Of a DNA stretch of 64,000 bases, positions 7,288 through 16,104 are shown piece by piece. The DNA comes from DATIUV01 sp049322755 (GTDB lineage Bacteria; Pseudomonadota; Gammaproteobacteria; Burkholderiales; UBA6910). A program made the position numbers and the translations under genes. Each line of letters starts with the position of its first letter. Positions within the stretch are counted from its first letter, which is position 1. Location of the stretch: NCBI GenBank assembly GCA_049322755.1, contig JBMOQX010000031.1, positions 1-64,000 of the forward strand, written 5' to 3'. The notes below the pieces were generated by a model. That model did not search any database and had not been told where the DNA came from. It was given only the letters and a program-made list of their open reading frames with translations.

Positions 7288-8178
7288 ATGACAGAGCGCG
7301 CGCGACCGCGGGGGCTGGCGGCGGCGCTGCTGTTCGCCAGCGCCCTGGCGAGTCCCGTTGCCCACGCAGTGCAGCAGGATGACGAAGTGCCGTTCGTCGC
7401 CACGCCCCAGCAGAACGTGGAGCGCATGCTGGCCATGGCCAAGCCCGGGCCGGAGGATTTCCTCATCGACCTGGGTTCCGGCGACGGCCGCTTCGTGATC
7501 ACCGCCGCCCAGCGTTACGGCACCCGCGCGCTGGGCGTTGAAATCGACGGCTGGCTGCTGAAGAAGAGCCAGGACCAGGCCCGCGAGGCCGGCGTGGCGA
7601 ACCTGGTGGAGTTCCGCAACCAGGACCTGTTCGAGACCGATCTCTCGCAGGCCACGGTGGTGACCATGTACCTGCTGGAGAGCGTGAACCTCAAGCTGCG
7701 CCCGCGGCTGCTGGCCCAGCTGCGCCCGGGTTCCCGGGTGGTGTCGCACCATTACGCGATGGGCGCGTGGAAGCCCGATCAGCAGCGCCACGAGCCCGGC
7801 GAGCGCTATCCGGTGTTTCTCTGGATCGTTCCGGCCGACGTGGGCGGCGTATGGGAGACCACCGTGCCGCTGGATCGCAACCGTGAGCGCACCTATCGCG
7901 TGAATCTGGTCCAGAGCTTCCAGGAGATCGCCGGCCACGCCCGCTCCGACGAGCTGACGCTGATCGTGAACGAGCCGCGCCTGTCGGGCGACCGCATCGA
8001 GCTGCGCGTCACGGACGAACTGGACGCCGGGCGCATCACCTGGCACGCCTCCGGCCGCGTGGTGGGCGAGCGCATCGAGGGCACGGTGCGCGTCGGCGGT
8101 GTGAACGCGCTGCAGCTGCCGATTCCGGTCCGGGAATTCCCCTGGCGCGCCACGCGCATCCGGCGTAGCGCCCGCTGA
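7288..8178 (+). CDS. SAM-dependent methyltransferase with N-terminal signal peptide
   Basis: A 296-residue protein. The ATG at 7288 is chosen because AAGGAG lies about ten bases upstream; an in-frame ATG at 7228 lacks one. Residues 1-27 form a typical signal peptide (hydrophobic core LAAALLFASALASPVA, cleavage near AHA). The mature part has a class I methyltransferase fold: DLGSGDGRF at 61-69 (motif I), an acidic residue in ALGVEID, and a QDLFETDL segment. The C-terminal 90 residues are beta-rich and of unknown role. An exported methyltransferase is puzzling because SAM is cytoplasmic; the N-terminus might instead act as an uncleaved anchor. Substrate unknown. Confidence 0.8.
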   Translation: MTERARPRGLAAALLFASALASPVAHAVQQDDEVPFVATPQQNVERMLAMAKPGPEDFLIDLGSGDGRFVITAAQRYGTRALGVEIDGWLLKKSQDQAREAGVANLVEFRNQDLFETDLSQATVVTMYLLESVNLKLRPRLLAQLRPGSRVVSHHYAMGAWKPDQQRHEPGERYPVFLWIVPADVGGVWETTVPLDRNRERTYRVNLVQSFQEIAGHARSDELTLIVNEPRLSGDRIELRVTDELDAGRITWHASGRVVGERIEGTVRVGGVNALQLPIPVREFPWRATRIRRSAR

Positions 8179-8202
8179 GCATCCGCCTCCTGCCTCGCCC
8201 CG

Positions 8203-9537
8203 ATGGCGTCCCGTCCGCAGCCCAACCTGTCGGTGCTCGACGTGGTGGCGGTCACGGTCGGCATCGTTGTCGGCATCGGCATCTTCAAGACTCCGGCGCT
8301 GGTGGCCGGCGCGGCGGATAGCGATGCGCAGTTCCTGTTGCTGTGGCTGGCCGGCGGCGCGATCTCCCTGCTGGGCGCGCTGTGCTACGCGGAACTGGCC
8401 GCCAGTCATCCGGATGCCGGCGGCGAATACCATTTCCTGCGCCGCGCGTACGGCGACCGCGTCGGCTGCCTGTTCGCGTGGGGACGGATCACGGTGATCC
8501 AGACCGGCGCCATCGCCGCGGTGGCGTTCGTGCTCGGCGACTATGCCGCCCAACTGGTGCCGTTGGGCCGGCATGGCCCCGCGATCTACGCCGCCGCCGC
8601 GGTCGCCGGGCTCACGGCCTTCAACCTGCGCGGACTGCGGACTTCGGCGCGCCTGCAGCATGTCTTCACCGGCGCCACCGTGGCGGCGCTGGCGGCGATC
8701 GTCGCGGCGGGCCTGCTCCACGGCGCCCCGCCCGCGGCCGCGAACCCGGGTCCTGATGCGGGCGGCGCCATCGGCCTCGCCATGATCTTCGTGCTGCTCA
8801 CCTACGGCGGCTGGAACGAGGCGGTCTATCTCTCCGCCGAGGTGCGCGACGTCCGGCGCAACATGGCGCGCGCGCTGGTGCTGGGCATCGGTGCCATCAC
8901 GGTCCTGTACCTGGCGGTGAACGCCGCCTATGTCGCGGCGCTGGGCCTGCCGGGCCTGCGGGCCGCCGAGGTGCCGGCCGCGGAGCTGATGCGCCGCACG
9001 TTCGGCGACGCCAGCGCCCTCGTCCTGAGCGCAGTCGTCGTGGTGGCGGCGGTGAGCACGCTCAACGCCACCGTGCTCACCGGCGCGCGCACGAGCTACG
9101 CGCTGGGCCGGGATTTCGCCGGCCTCGGATTCCTGGGGCGCTGGGACGGCGACGCGATGGCGCCGGGCAACGCGCTGCGGGCGCAGGGCGCGATCGCCCT
9201 GGCGCTGGTGGGATTCGGCGCGCTGACCCGCGGCGGCTTCACCGCGATGGTGGAGTTCACCGCGCCGGTGTTCTGGCTGTTCTTCCTCCTCTGCGGCGCG
9301 GCGGTGATCGTGCTGCGCTCGCGCGAGCCGGCGCGCCCCCTGCCCTTCCGCGTGCCGCTCTATCCCCTGACGCCCCTGGCGTTCTGCGCCGCGTGCGGCT
9401 ACATGCTGCACGCGAGCCTTGCCTACACGGGTTATGGGGCGTTGCTGGGCGCCGCGGTCCTGACGGCGGGCCTGCCGGTGCACGCCTGGCTGCGCGGGCG
9501 CGGCAACCAGGAGGCCCCGCGTCCCAAGGGCGGCTGA
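8203..9537 (+). CDS. APC-superfamily amino acid permease
   Basis: A 444-residue transporter with twelve predicted membrane helices. The first helix carries the APC signature VGIVVGIGIFKTPALV (unwound G-I-G-I-F motif where substrate binds), followed by CYAELAASHPDAGGEYHFLRRAYG in the second and third helices. It most likely imports or exchanges an amino acid or related amine, driven by H+ or Na+. It starts 24 bases after the methyltransferase gene and may share its transcript. The substrate cannot be deduced. Confidence 0.88.
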   Translation: MASRPQPNLSVLDVVAVTVGIVVGIGIFKTPALVAGAADSDAQFLLLWLAGGAISLLGALCYAELAASHPDAGGEYHFLRRAYGDRVGCLFAWGRITVIQTGAIAAVAFVLGDYAAQLVPLGRHGPAIYAAAAVAGLTAFNLRGLRTSARLQHVFTGATVAALAAIVAAGLLHGAPPAAANPGPDAGGAIGLAMIFVLLTYGGWNEAVYLSAEVRDVRRNMARALVLGIGAITVLYLAVNAAYVAALGLPGLRAAEVPAAELMRRTFGDASALVLSAVVVVAAVSTLNATVLTGARTSYALGRDFAGLGFLGRWDGDAMAPGNALRAQGAIALALVGFGALTRGGFTAMVEFTAPVFWLFFLLCGAAVIVLRSREPARPLPFRVPLYPLTPLAFCAACGYMLHASLAYTGYGALLGAAVLTAGLPVHAWLRGRGNQEAPRPKGG

Positions 9538-9548
9538 CCGCCGCCGGC

Positions 9549-9989
9549 CTACTCGCCGCCGAGGGCTCGCACGTCGGGGACGACGAACTCGCCCTGCAGC
9601 GACAGCAGTTCGGCGCGGTGCAGGCGTGCCAGGCGCTCGACGCAGCGGTTGCCCTTCCCGGTCAGCGTCACTTCCACCCGCCGCTTGTCGCTGATGCTAG
9701 CGTTGCGCCGCACCAGCCCGGCCGCTTCGCAACGCGACACCAGCGAAACCACGCCGTGGTGCTTGGCCTGCAGCCGCTCGGCCAGCTCCCCCACCGTCGC
9801 CCATTCGCGGCCCGGGAACCCCTTGATCTGCAGCAGCAGCAGGTACTGCAGCGATGTGATCCCCTGCTTGTGCGTCACTTCCTCGCTGAAGCGCAGGAAG
9901 CGACGCAACTGGTAGCGGAAGTGGGCCAGCTTCTCGAACTCCAGTTTCGACAGGGCGCCGTTCACGGCCGCCGTGGTTTGCTTGTTCAT
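9549..9989 (-). CDS. MarR-family transcriptional regulator
   Basis: A 146-residue winged-helix regulator. The start MNKQTTAAV at 9989 is supported by AGGGGA upstream; a longer in-frame start at 10031 is not. The DNA-binding helix-turn-helix and wing are visible as WATVGELAERLQAKHHGVVSLVSRCEAAGLVRR followed by DKRRVEVTLTGKG in consecutive segments. MarR proteins act as dimers on short palindromes and usually respond to small phenolic or oxidising ligands. It converges on the permease gene, 12 bases from its stop, so it is probably not that gene's local regulator by operon structure. Confidence 0.88.
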   Translation of the reverse strand: MNKQTTAAVNGALSKLEFEKLAHFRYQLRRFLRFSEEVTHKQGITSLQYLLLLQIKGFPGREWATVGELAERLQAKHHGVVSLVSRCEAAGLVRRNASISDKRRVEVTLTGKGNRCVERLARLHRAELLSLQGEFVVPDVRALGGE

Positions 9990-10257
9990 GGGGGTTCCCC
10001 TGAAGTTGGTGACCGCCCGGGGTTGGCGCACCGCGCCGGTTTCCGGCAGACGCCGCTCCCGGCCATGGCCGCGGAGCCGCCATGGTACCGAATCGGCCCC
10101 CGCGTCAGAAGCACGGGCGTGCAGCGGCTTGCCCCGCGGCGGCCGGCCAGCGGATGCCGGCCCGCACCAAGGGAGCGCTGGCGGCCCCGGCGCGAGGTCG
10201 GCCGCCAGACCCGCCGCGATCAGCGCCCGGCGGCAGCTCGAAGGACGCGCGCTGCCG

Positions 10258-10815
10258 TCAGAGCAGCGCCAGCACCAGAAGCAGCGCCCAGGCGATCAGC
10301 CCGGCGCCGATGACGGTCTGGACGATGGCCGCGGCCACCACCTCCTCCCGGGTCCGGCAGAAGGCCTGGACACCGTGGTAGATGATGCCGCAGGACAATC
10401 CCATGGCCGCCGTCGACAGAAGCACGTTGAACGTCAGGTCCGGGACCGCCAAGCCCAGCGACGAAAGCCAAAGCGGGATCGGCGCGACGCCCGCCAGCAG
10501 GTACGCCTGGCGGTAGCTGAGGGACAGCCCGTTGGTATCCGCCACCTGGCGGATGAGCCAGCCCATGCCCAGAACGGTGAGCACCTCGGTCAGGTAGAAC
10601 ACCAGCGCCATCAGCGCCCAGTTGCGCCCGGCGCCACCCGGCAGGAAGGCCTCCGGGGTGTGGGTGCCGGCGAAGTACAGCATCACCGGCGGCAGCAGCG
10701 ACAGCGGCAGAACAATCGCGCCGAACAGCTTGGACAGGGCCGGCGGGTTGCGTGCCAGCTCCACCCAGCCGTCGCCGGCGGAAATGGGCAGCTTCAAGAG
10801 TGTGGTCAGGTTCAT
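10258..10815 (-). CDS. Yip1-family inner-membrane protein
   Basis: A 185-residue protein with about five transmembrane segments. It begins MNLTTLLKLPISAGDGWVEL, and the pattern of a short amphipathic start followed by hydrophobic helices fits the bacterial Yip1/DUF1282 type. The start at 10815 has a strong AGGAGG site in front of the ATG; the frame stays open upstream but without any ribosome site. Function in bacteria is not known. A symmetric operator-like sequence lies 40-58 bases upstream of the start codon, so expression is probably regulated. Confidence 0.7.
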   Translation of the reverse strand: MNLTTLLKLPISAGDGWVELARNPPALSKLFGAIVLPLSLLPPVMLYFAGTHTPEAFLPGGAGRNWALMALVFYLTEVLTVLGMGWLIRQVADTNGLSLSYRQAYLLAGVAPIPLWLSSLGLAVPDLTFNVLLSTAAMGLSCGIIYHGVQAFCRTREEVVAAAIVQTVIGAGLIAWALLLVLALL

Positions 10816-10854
10816 GGCTTGCCTCCTGTGCAGGACCGATGGGGCGACCGGTTT

Positions 10855-10873
10855 TATATCACGCTGTGATATA
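10855..10873. promoter_or_regulatory. Operator-like palindrome upstream of the Yip1 gene
   Basis: TATATCAC and GTGATATA form perfect 8-base arms around GCT. The site lies 40-58 bases upstream of the leftward Yip1-family gene, where a promoter is expected, and is AT-rich against a GC-rich background. The symmetry suits a dimeric repressor. The protein that binds it is unknown; the MarR gene just downstream is one candidate. Confidence 0.5.
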
Positions 10874-11260
10874 CCTATGCTAGACCCGGTTTCCGCCCAT
10901 GTCAAAGCGTCTTCCCGGTCCCCGGCTGGCGCCCGGCGACCGGCCACCAGCACCGTGGAATGAGGTCCGAAGCACAACCGCAAGATCAAGGGCGAGCGGC
11001 AGGCGCAGGTCAAGGCCTGCGGCGGCGGCAGCGAGCGGCCCGCCTGCGTCTTTGCCGCGGATTGGTGAAGGCGGCGCCGGCGCGCCATTCGTACCCCGGT
11101 CGAGCTTATTCCCGACCGGGTTGCCAGGGCCCGGCGCCGACGTTACCGGACGTGGAAATCCCACTCCTGGCCAGCGGGCGGTCGCTGCATCGCGCCCGAG
11201 GGCGGCGCCGGTCTGGTCTTAAGATACAAGCCGCCAGGCAAGCGCGGGACAAACCCGGTC
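10874..11260. other. Intergenic stretch without a recognised gene
   Basis: About 390 bases lie between the operator palindrome and the next leftward gene. Several open frames cross it but none has a ribosome site, a recognisable motif or convincing codon use. A short rightward frame around 10970-11065 (KHNRKIKGERQAQVKAC) has some protein character but no start codon and no clear family. I see no RNA gene or strong terminator here. Confidence 0.4.
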
Positions 11261-11542
11261 TCAGGCGCCGGCGCCCGCCAGCGCAGCCCGCGCACGGGCC
11301 TGCAGCGCGCGGTAGGCGCTCTCCCATTCGCCGTCCCGCGGGTGGGTGAAAGCGATCTGGCGCGCGACCGCGTTCAGCACATCCAGCTGCCGGCGCGCGC
11401 GCTCCAGTTCGGCCAGAGTTTCGTCGTAGTCCTCGGCGCGAACGAACTCCGCCTTGCGGTCCTGACAGACGCCGATGCAGTTCTGCGGCGCCTCGATGCG
11501 GCCGCAGCCGATGCACTGCCATCCGGTCCAGCGTTCGGTCAT
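11261..11542 (-). CDS. Small four-cysteine (zinc-ribbon-like) protein
   Basis: A 93-residue protein starting MTERWTGWQC at 11542, with an AGGAGG site just upstream; the in-frame ATG at 11587 has no such site. Cysteines at residues 10, 13, 22 and 26 (WQCIGCGRIEAPQNCIGVCQ) form a compact treble that should bind one zinc ion. The rest is helical with an ELERARRQLDVL segment that may be a coiled coil. No membrane segment or signal peptide. I recognise no named family; a small DNA- or protein-binding adaptor is possible. Confidence 0.65.
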   Translation of the reverse strand: MTERWTGWQCIGCGRIEAPQNCIGVCQDRKAEFVRAEDYDETLAELERARRQLDVLNAVARQIAFTHPRDGEWESAYRALQARARAALAGAGA

Positions 11543-11666
11543 GGACGGTTCCTCCTGGATGAACGGCGGCGTGACGCCATGGGCCATTCTCGCACGGGGC
11601 GGCAGCGACCGGCAGCGCGCCGGGCGCCGGTTTCGCGGTCGGGCCGGTCCGCCGGCGGCGGCGCGC

Positions 11667-12155
11667 TCAATGCGCCGCCGGCAGCGGCTGCCAGCCGGCG
11701 TGTTCGAAGTAACGCGGATACTCTTCCAGCGCCGCGACGATCCGCTTCACACCCTCGGGCGCCGGCGGGTCCGCGGCCAGCGCGTCGGCGCCGGCGAGCA
11801 GTTCGCCGATGAGCACGTGCAGCACCGCGTCTGCCTTCGGTTCCAGCTTGCAGTTGGCCACCATGTACGACACTTCGCCGCGCACGCGCTCGGCCAGGGC
11901 ATCGGCTTCGGGCCGGCTGGGGGCGCGGCCGGCGGCGGCGAAGGGCGCCACCGCGTCGCGCACGCGCGCCATGCCCTGCCGCAGTGGCGGGTCGGTGGCC
12001 CAGCGCGCGTCGTCGTTAAGCACCAGCACCGCCCGACCGGCGTCGCGGTCGTGGGGTTCGCCGTGCCAGTGCAGCCACGCCGCCGCGCCGATCGCGGCAA
12101 ACGCCGCCACCGCGACGGCGGCGATAAGGTATCGGGTGTTGTGTTGCGTCGTCAT
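11667..12155 (-). CDS. Membrane-anchored periplasmic protein of unknown function
   Basis: A 162-residue protein with one N-terminal hydrophobic segment (residues 9-27, LIAAVAVAAFAAIGAAAWL) that is either an anchor or a signal peptide. The remainder is helical and periplasmic, with one cysteine in YMVANCKLEPKADAVLHVLI. It begins 17 bases after the stop of the ABC ATPase remnant, with GGAGG before the ATG, so it was probably the last gene of the ancestral efflux operon. Function unknown. Confidence 0.65.
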   Translation of the reverse strand: MTTQHNTRYLIAAVAVAAFAAIGAAAWLHWHGEPHDRDAGRAVLVLNDDARWATDPPLRQGMARVRDAVAPFAAAGRAPSRPEADALAERVRGEVSYMVANCKLEPKADAVLHVLIGELLAGADALAADPPAPEGVKRIVAALEEYPRYFEHAGWQPLPAAH

Positions 12156-12171
12156 GCTGCCTCCTTCGGGC

Positions 12172-12284
12172 TTACGCGCCCGGGTATCGGCCGCCCTTCC
12201 CCGCCTGCTCGTGGGTGCGGCCGTCGCGGATCTGGTAGATCCGCCGAAACGTGGGAATGATCTTCTCGTCGTGGGTTAACGCCA
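12172..12284 (-). pseudogene. ABC exporter ATPase, C-terminal remnant
   Basis: The reverse strand reads THDEKIIPTFRRIYQIRDGR followed by about 15 more residues and a stop at 12172-12174. This is the conserved end of MacB/LolD-type ABC ATPases, starting at the H-loop histidine. Everything before it (Walker A, signature and Walker B) is missing: the sequence changes at about 12284 into the end of an outer-membrane efflux gene. The matching permease and adaptor genes lie further upstream on the same strand, showing what the operon was before the rearrangement. Confidence 0.75.
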
Positions 12285-12286
12285 GG

Positions 12287-13479
12287 TTAGGGTATAGCCT
12301 TAACTGACATACCTCCCATCGCCTGATACAAAGATGAGCTATCAACCAGCCGCTGTGCCTGAGCCGAGATCAGACTGATTCGAGCACTCTGCGCCTGTTG
12401 CTGGGCGATGAGCACTTGCACGTAGCTGGCCGCACCCAGTTGGTACTGCCGTTCCACGGATTGGAGCGATCCTTGCGCGGCCTCATCTGCGGCAGCGAGT
12501 GCGGCCAATGCCTGCGCGTCGTTTTCCACTGCACGGAGCGTATCGGCTACGTCACGCAAGGCTTCCAGCACGACGCCTTGGTAATTCGTGGAAGCTGCAT
12601 CGAGGGCAGCGAGTGCGGCGCGTTTTTCGGCAGGCAGACCCGGATTGAACAGCGGTTGCGTCAATTGTCCGACAAGACTCCATACCGCAGAGCCGCTGCC
12701 GAACAGGGCTCCGGTAGTGAGCGCTTGACTGCCGAGACTGGCGCTCAAGGTGAGTTGCGGATAGAGCTTGGCGACAGCCACCCCGTATTCGGCATTGGCA
12801 GTATGCAGCAATGCTTCGGCGGCCTGGATGTCCGGGCGACGGCGAACCAACTCTGACGGGACGACAACGGGCAATTGGGTGGGCAGAATGAAATCCGCGA
12901 GAGCGAATTCCGGAAGATTGCCCTCGCCCGGCGCACGGCCCGCGAGCACGGCGAGAAAATGCTCGGTTTGCTGAAGTTGTTTGCGCAGCGTGGGCAGTTC
13001 GGCGCGCGTCTGCTCTACCTGGGTCTGCAGCGACAGCACCTCATCGGGCGTCGCCTGGCCTAAGCGCAGGCGTTCGCGGGAAATCTGCAACTGCTCCTCC
13101 TGCGCGCGCAGGATCCGGGCGGTGGCTTCGATCTGCGCGGCGAGTCGCGCCCGAGTGATGGCTGCGGTGGCAATGTTGCCTGCAAGAGTCAGGCGCACGG
13201 CTTCCAGTTCGTAGCGGCGGTAGTCTGCGCGGGCGGCTAGGGCTTCCAGCGCACGGCGATTTCCCCCGGCGAGATCAAGGTTGTAGTGCACGCCCAGGCT
13301 GGCGTTGTGCAGACTGAACTCCCTTGGGTCACCAGCTTGTCCCAAGGCGTTCGGATTCGTGCGTTGGCGTTGAACGCCAATGCTCAAATCCACTTGCGGG
13401 TAGAGCGTTGATCCGGCCTGCGCAGCATAGAGTTCCTGTGCCTGGCGCAACGTAGCGCGGGCAGAGTTCAGTGAGGGGC
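12287..13479 (-). pseudogene. Outer-membrane efflux protein (TolC/NodT type), 5' end lost
   Basis: About 397 residues of an outer-membrane efflux protein: the paired helical-hairpin repeats are visible (SARATLRQAQELYAAQAG, then RLRLGQATPDEVLSLQTQV and VVPSELVRRRPDIQAAEALL), ending normally at 12287. The signal peptide, lipid-anchor region and first hairpin (roughly 70 residues) are missing because the IS481-type element begins at 13480. The frame stays open through the antisense strand of the insertion sequence into the permease gene, giving one continuous 889-codon open frame from 14956 to 12287 that is a chimera, not a real protein. Confidence 0.85.
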
Positions 13480-14354
13480 TGTGATGGCCCAATAGGTTGT
13501 TGGTGTTCATTCGGACTGAGTCTGAGAGACTGGGAGGTGCGACCCAACCCGCATCTTTCAGGAGCTCAGCCGAATGAACGTTCACAAGAATGCCCGACTC
13601 ACCTTGGTTCGTCGATTGGAGATGGTCAGAAGCATCCTGGAGCAAAGGCTGAGCGTGGCCGCGGCGGTATGCGAGGCCGGGGTGAGCGAGCCGACCGCCC
13701 GTAAGTGGCTGGGCCGGTACCTGTCTGAAGGCGAGGCGGGGCTGCGGGATCGCTCCTCGCGGCCTCGGGTGAGCCCGCGGGCCATCGCCCCGGGCAAAGC
13801 GCGGGCGATCGTGGAGCTGCGCCGGCGGCGGCTCACCCAGGCGCGCATCGCCGCCAGCCTCGGGCTGTCCAAGAGCACCGTGGGCCGGGTGCTCGCACGT
13901 GCCGGGCTCTCGCGGCTTGGCGACCTGGAGCCCTCCGAGCCGGTGGTGCGCTACGAGCACAAACACCCCGGAGATATGGTGCACATCGACACCAAGAAGC
14001 TCGGGCGCATTGAGCGGCTCGGCCACCGCATCACCGGCAACCGGCGCGACACGGTGGATGGGGCCGGCTGGGAGTTCCTGTTCGTGGCCGTGGACGACCA
14101 CGCCCGCATCGGCTTCACCGAGCTCTCCCCCGATGAGCGCAAGGCGAGCGCCGTGCAGTTCCTTCAAAACGCCGTGGCCTACTACCGGTCCCTGGGCGTG
14201 CGGGTGCGTCGCGTGCTCACCGACAACGGCGCGGCGTTTCGCTCCAAGGCTTTTGCCAAAGCGTGCAGCCGCCTCGGCCTCAAGCACCGCTTCACCAAAG
14301 CCTACCGACCCCAGACCAACGGCAAGGCCGAGCGCTTCATCCAGTCGGCGCTGC
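13480..14354 (+). mobile_element. IS481-family insertion sequence, right end missing
   Basis: The left terminus TGTGATGGCCCAATAGG at 13480 resembles the IS481 terminal repeat, including the CAATAGGTTGT block. The transposase gene starts 94 bases inside. At about 14354 the sequence jumps into the permease gene of the efflux operon, so the last quarter of the transposase and the right inverted repeat are absent. No target duplication can be checked. Because the two flanks belong to different genes, the element sits at a rearrangement junction rather than a simple insertion. Confidence 0.8.
13574..14354 (+). pseudogene. IS481-family transposase, C-terminally truncated
   Basis: About 260 residues: an N-terminal helix-turn-helix (SVAAAVCEAGVSEPTARKWL), a second HTH (QARIAASLGLSKSTVGRVL) and an rve/DDE integrase core with HIDTKKLGRI and VDDHARIGF (first Asp), VLTDNGAAF (second Asp) and the Glu region in NGKAERFIQSAL. 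After that point the IS sequence ends and antisense permease sequence follows, so the usual final 60-70 residues are replaced by unrelated codons. The DDE residues are present but the protein is unlikely to be functional. Confidence 0.85.
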
Positions 14355-14956
14355 AGCCAAATGGCATCGTTGTCTTTGAGGAACTGCGCTTCCTGGGCGT
14401 CCTTGAGCGGGATGAATACCATCGGATCGCCGCTGGAGGACACCATGCGCCGGGTGAGCCCCACAACGGTGTAATGATTGCGGCGGATGGCGAGACGATC
14501 CCCCAGTTTGAAACCGGTAGCAATGTCGGCCACCGCCTCGTAGTGTCCCCGCGTGATCTGGCGTCCCGCCACGAGATAGGGGGGCCATCCGGGCGGAGTT
14601 CCCACCCTCCTGGGGGCGATGCCGACGACCATGGTCCGCACATCGCTCTGTTCTTTGCGTACCTGCATGGTCAGGTACGTCACGTTCGCAGCTTGGGCGA
14701 CTCCCGGCATCGCGAGGATACCGCGGTACACATCATCGTTGAGGCTCGACGATTCCGCGTAAGGGCCCAGGGTGTCTTTTTGCACAACCCAAAGATCGGC
14801 GCCGCTGTTGTCGAGCAGCGCCTTGCCATCGTCCACCATGCCCCGATAGACCCCGGCCATGGTCAGGGTCACGCCAATCAGCAGTCCGAGCCCGATGCCG
14901 GTAAACACGAATTTTCCCCATGCATGGAGGATGTCGCGACCGGCGAGGCTGATCAT
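14355..14956 (-). pseudogene. ABC exporter permease (FtsX/MacB type), N-terminal half only
   Basis: The first 200 residues of an FtsX-like ABC permease: one N-terminal membrane helix (FTGIGLGLLIGVTLTMAGVY) and a periplasmic MacB_PCD domain (GADLWVVQKDTLGPY, PGVAQAANVTYL, SGDPMVFIPLKDAQEAQFL). The normal protein is near 390 residues with three more membrane helices at the end; these are lost where the IS481-type element joins. The start overlaps the adaptor gene's stop by four bases (14953-14956), confirming operon order adaptor-permease. Confidence 0.82.
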
Positions 14957-16104
14957 TGCGAGACCCCCGGAATATGCGCAACGACGTGGATTCGGCTGCG
15001 CTGGCTGAGTTCTTTTTCGCTGTACATCACAATTTGGTCACCGTCCTCGATCCCTTCGCGGACCTGCACCCGACCGTCAAGATCAGACACACCCAGCTTG
15101 ACCGGCGTGAACCGCAGGTCGCCATCCACGATCTGCCAGACGCCCAATTTTTCTCCTTCACGACGTACCGCCGCGTTAGGTATCACCGGCGTAGCGGGGA
15201 GCTCCGCCAAATCAACGGTGACTTCGGCGAGTTCTCCTATCGGCGGCAAGGGCTCAGGTGCGTTATCGAAGATCACCTTGGCCAGTGTCTCCTCGGTCAC
15301 CGCATCCGCCATCGGTTCCACCCGCAGTACGCGTCCTTTCAGCAGTTGATCGCTGCGCGAACGTAGCGCGATCCGCGCGGGCAAATCGACTGCCAGCCCC
15401 GATGCGTTGATCTGGTCGAAGCGAACGTTGATCCACAAGTTTTTGGGGTCGATCACTTCCACCACGGCCTGACCGGCAACAATGGTCGTACCCGGATCGG
15501 CATCGCGTACGGCGACCACCCCGTCGACCGGTGCCACCAAGCGCAGATTGCTTCGTTGCGCCGCCACGGCCTCGCGATCGGATCGGGCGCGAGCAAGGTC
15601 TTCCCGTGCGGCGGACAGGGCGGCATCGGCAATTTGCAGTTCCTGCCGCTTGGTGACGAGGATTTCCTCGCTCGTCGAACGTACGGCGAAGAGCTGTGCA
15701 TAGCGTCGCGCCTGGGTTTCGGCATAGGCTTGCCGCGCCGCCGCCTCGCGTAGCGCCGCCTCCGCACCCTTCAATGCCGACTCCTGGGAGCGAACACGAT
15801 CGTCGAGGTCGACTGGGTCCATCTCTCCGAGCACCTGACCGGCCCTCACGCGATCGCCGACATGCACATCCAGCCGTTTCACCCGACCGGCAAACGTGGG
15901 GCCGATCTTGTATGTGTAGCGCGCCTCGACGGTGCCGATACCGAACAGCGCAGGGGTGAGCGGCCGCGACGCCACCTGGACAACGGTTACAGCGACCGGT
16001 GCCAGTGGTCCAGATCGCAGGACGACATAGACGAAAAGCCCAAGCAGCGGAATGATCACCGCCAGGAGTGCCACGGTGCGACTTTGCAAAGGCAGATGTT
16101 TCAT
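14953..16104 (-). CDS. Periplasmic adaptor subunit of a tripartite efflux pump (HlyD/MFP)
   Basis: A 383-residue membrane-fusion protein. Residues 9-30 form an N-terminal anchor; next come a lipoyl-like half (TFAGRVKRLDVHVGDRVRAG), a helical hairpin (residues about 100-170), the second lipoyl half (VAPVDGVVAVRDADPG) and a beta-barrel domain. It would link an inner-membrane ABC permease to an outer-membrane channel. The gene is intact and overlaps both the TetR gene (16101-16104) and the permease fragment. Because permease and ATPase are broken, the pump itself is probably dead unless another copy supplies them. Confidence 0.88.
   Translation of the reverse strand: MKHLPLQSRTVALLAVIIPLLGLFVYVVLRSGPLAPVAVTVVQVASRPLTPALFGIGTVEARYTYKIGPTFAGRVKRLDVHVGDRVRAGQVLGEMDPVDLDDRVRSQESALKGAEAALREAAARQAYAETQARRYAQLFAVRSTSEEILVTKRQELQIADAALSAAREDLARARSDREAVAAQRSNLRLVAPVDGVVAVRDADPGTTIVAGQAVVEVIDPKNLWINVRFDQINASGLAVDLPARIALRSRSDQLLKGRVLRVEPMADAVTEETLAKVIFDNAPEPLPPIGELAEVTVDLAELPATPVIPNAAVRREGEKLGVWQIVDGDLRFTPVKLGVSDLDGRVQVREGIEDGDQIVMYSEKELSQRSRIHVVAHIPGVSQ

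Noticed and set aside
10970..11065. A short rightward frame with KHNRKIKGERQAQVKAC, possibly a PsiF-like fragment
   Set aside because: No start codon or ribosome site, and the similarity is too weak and short to name.
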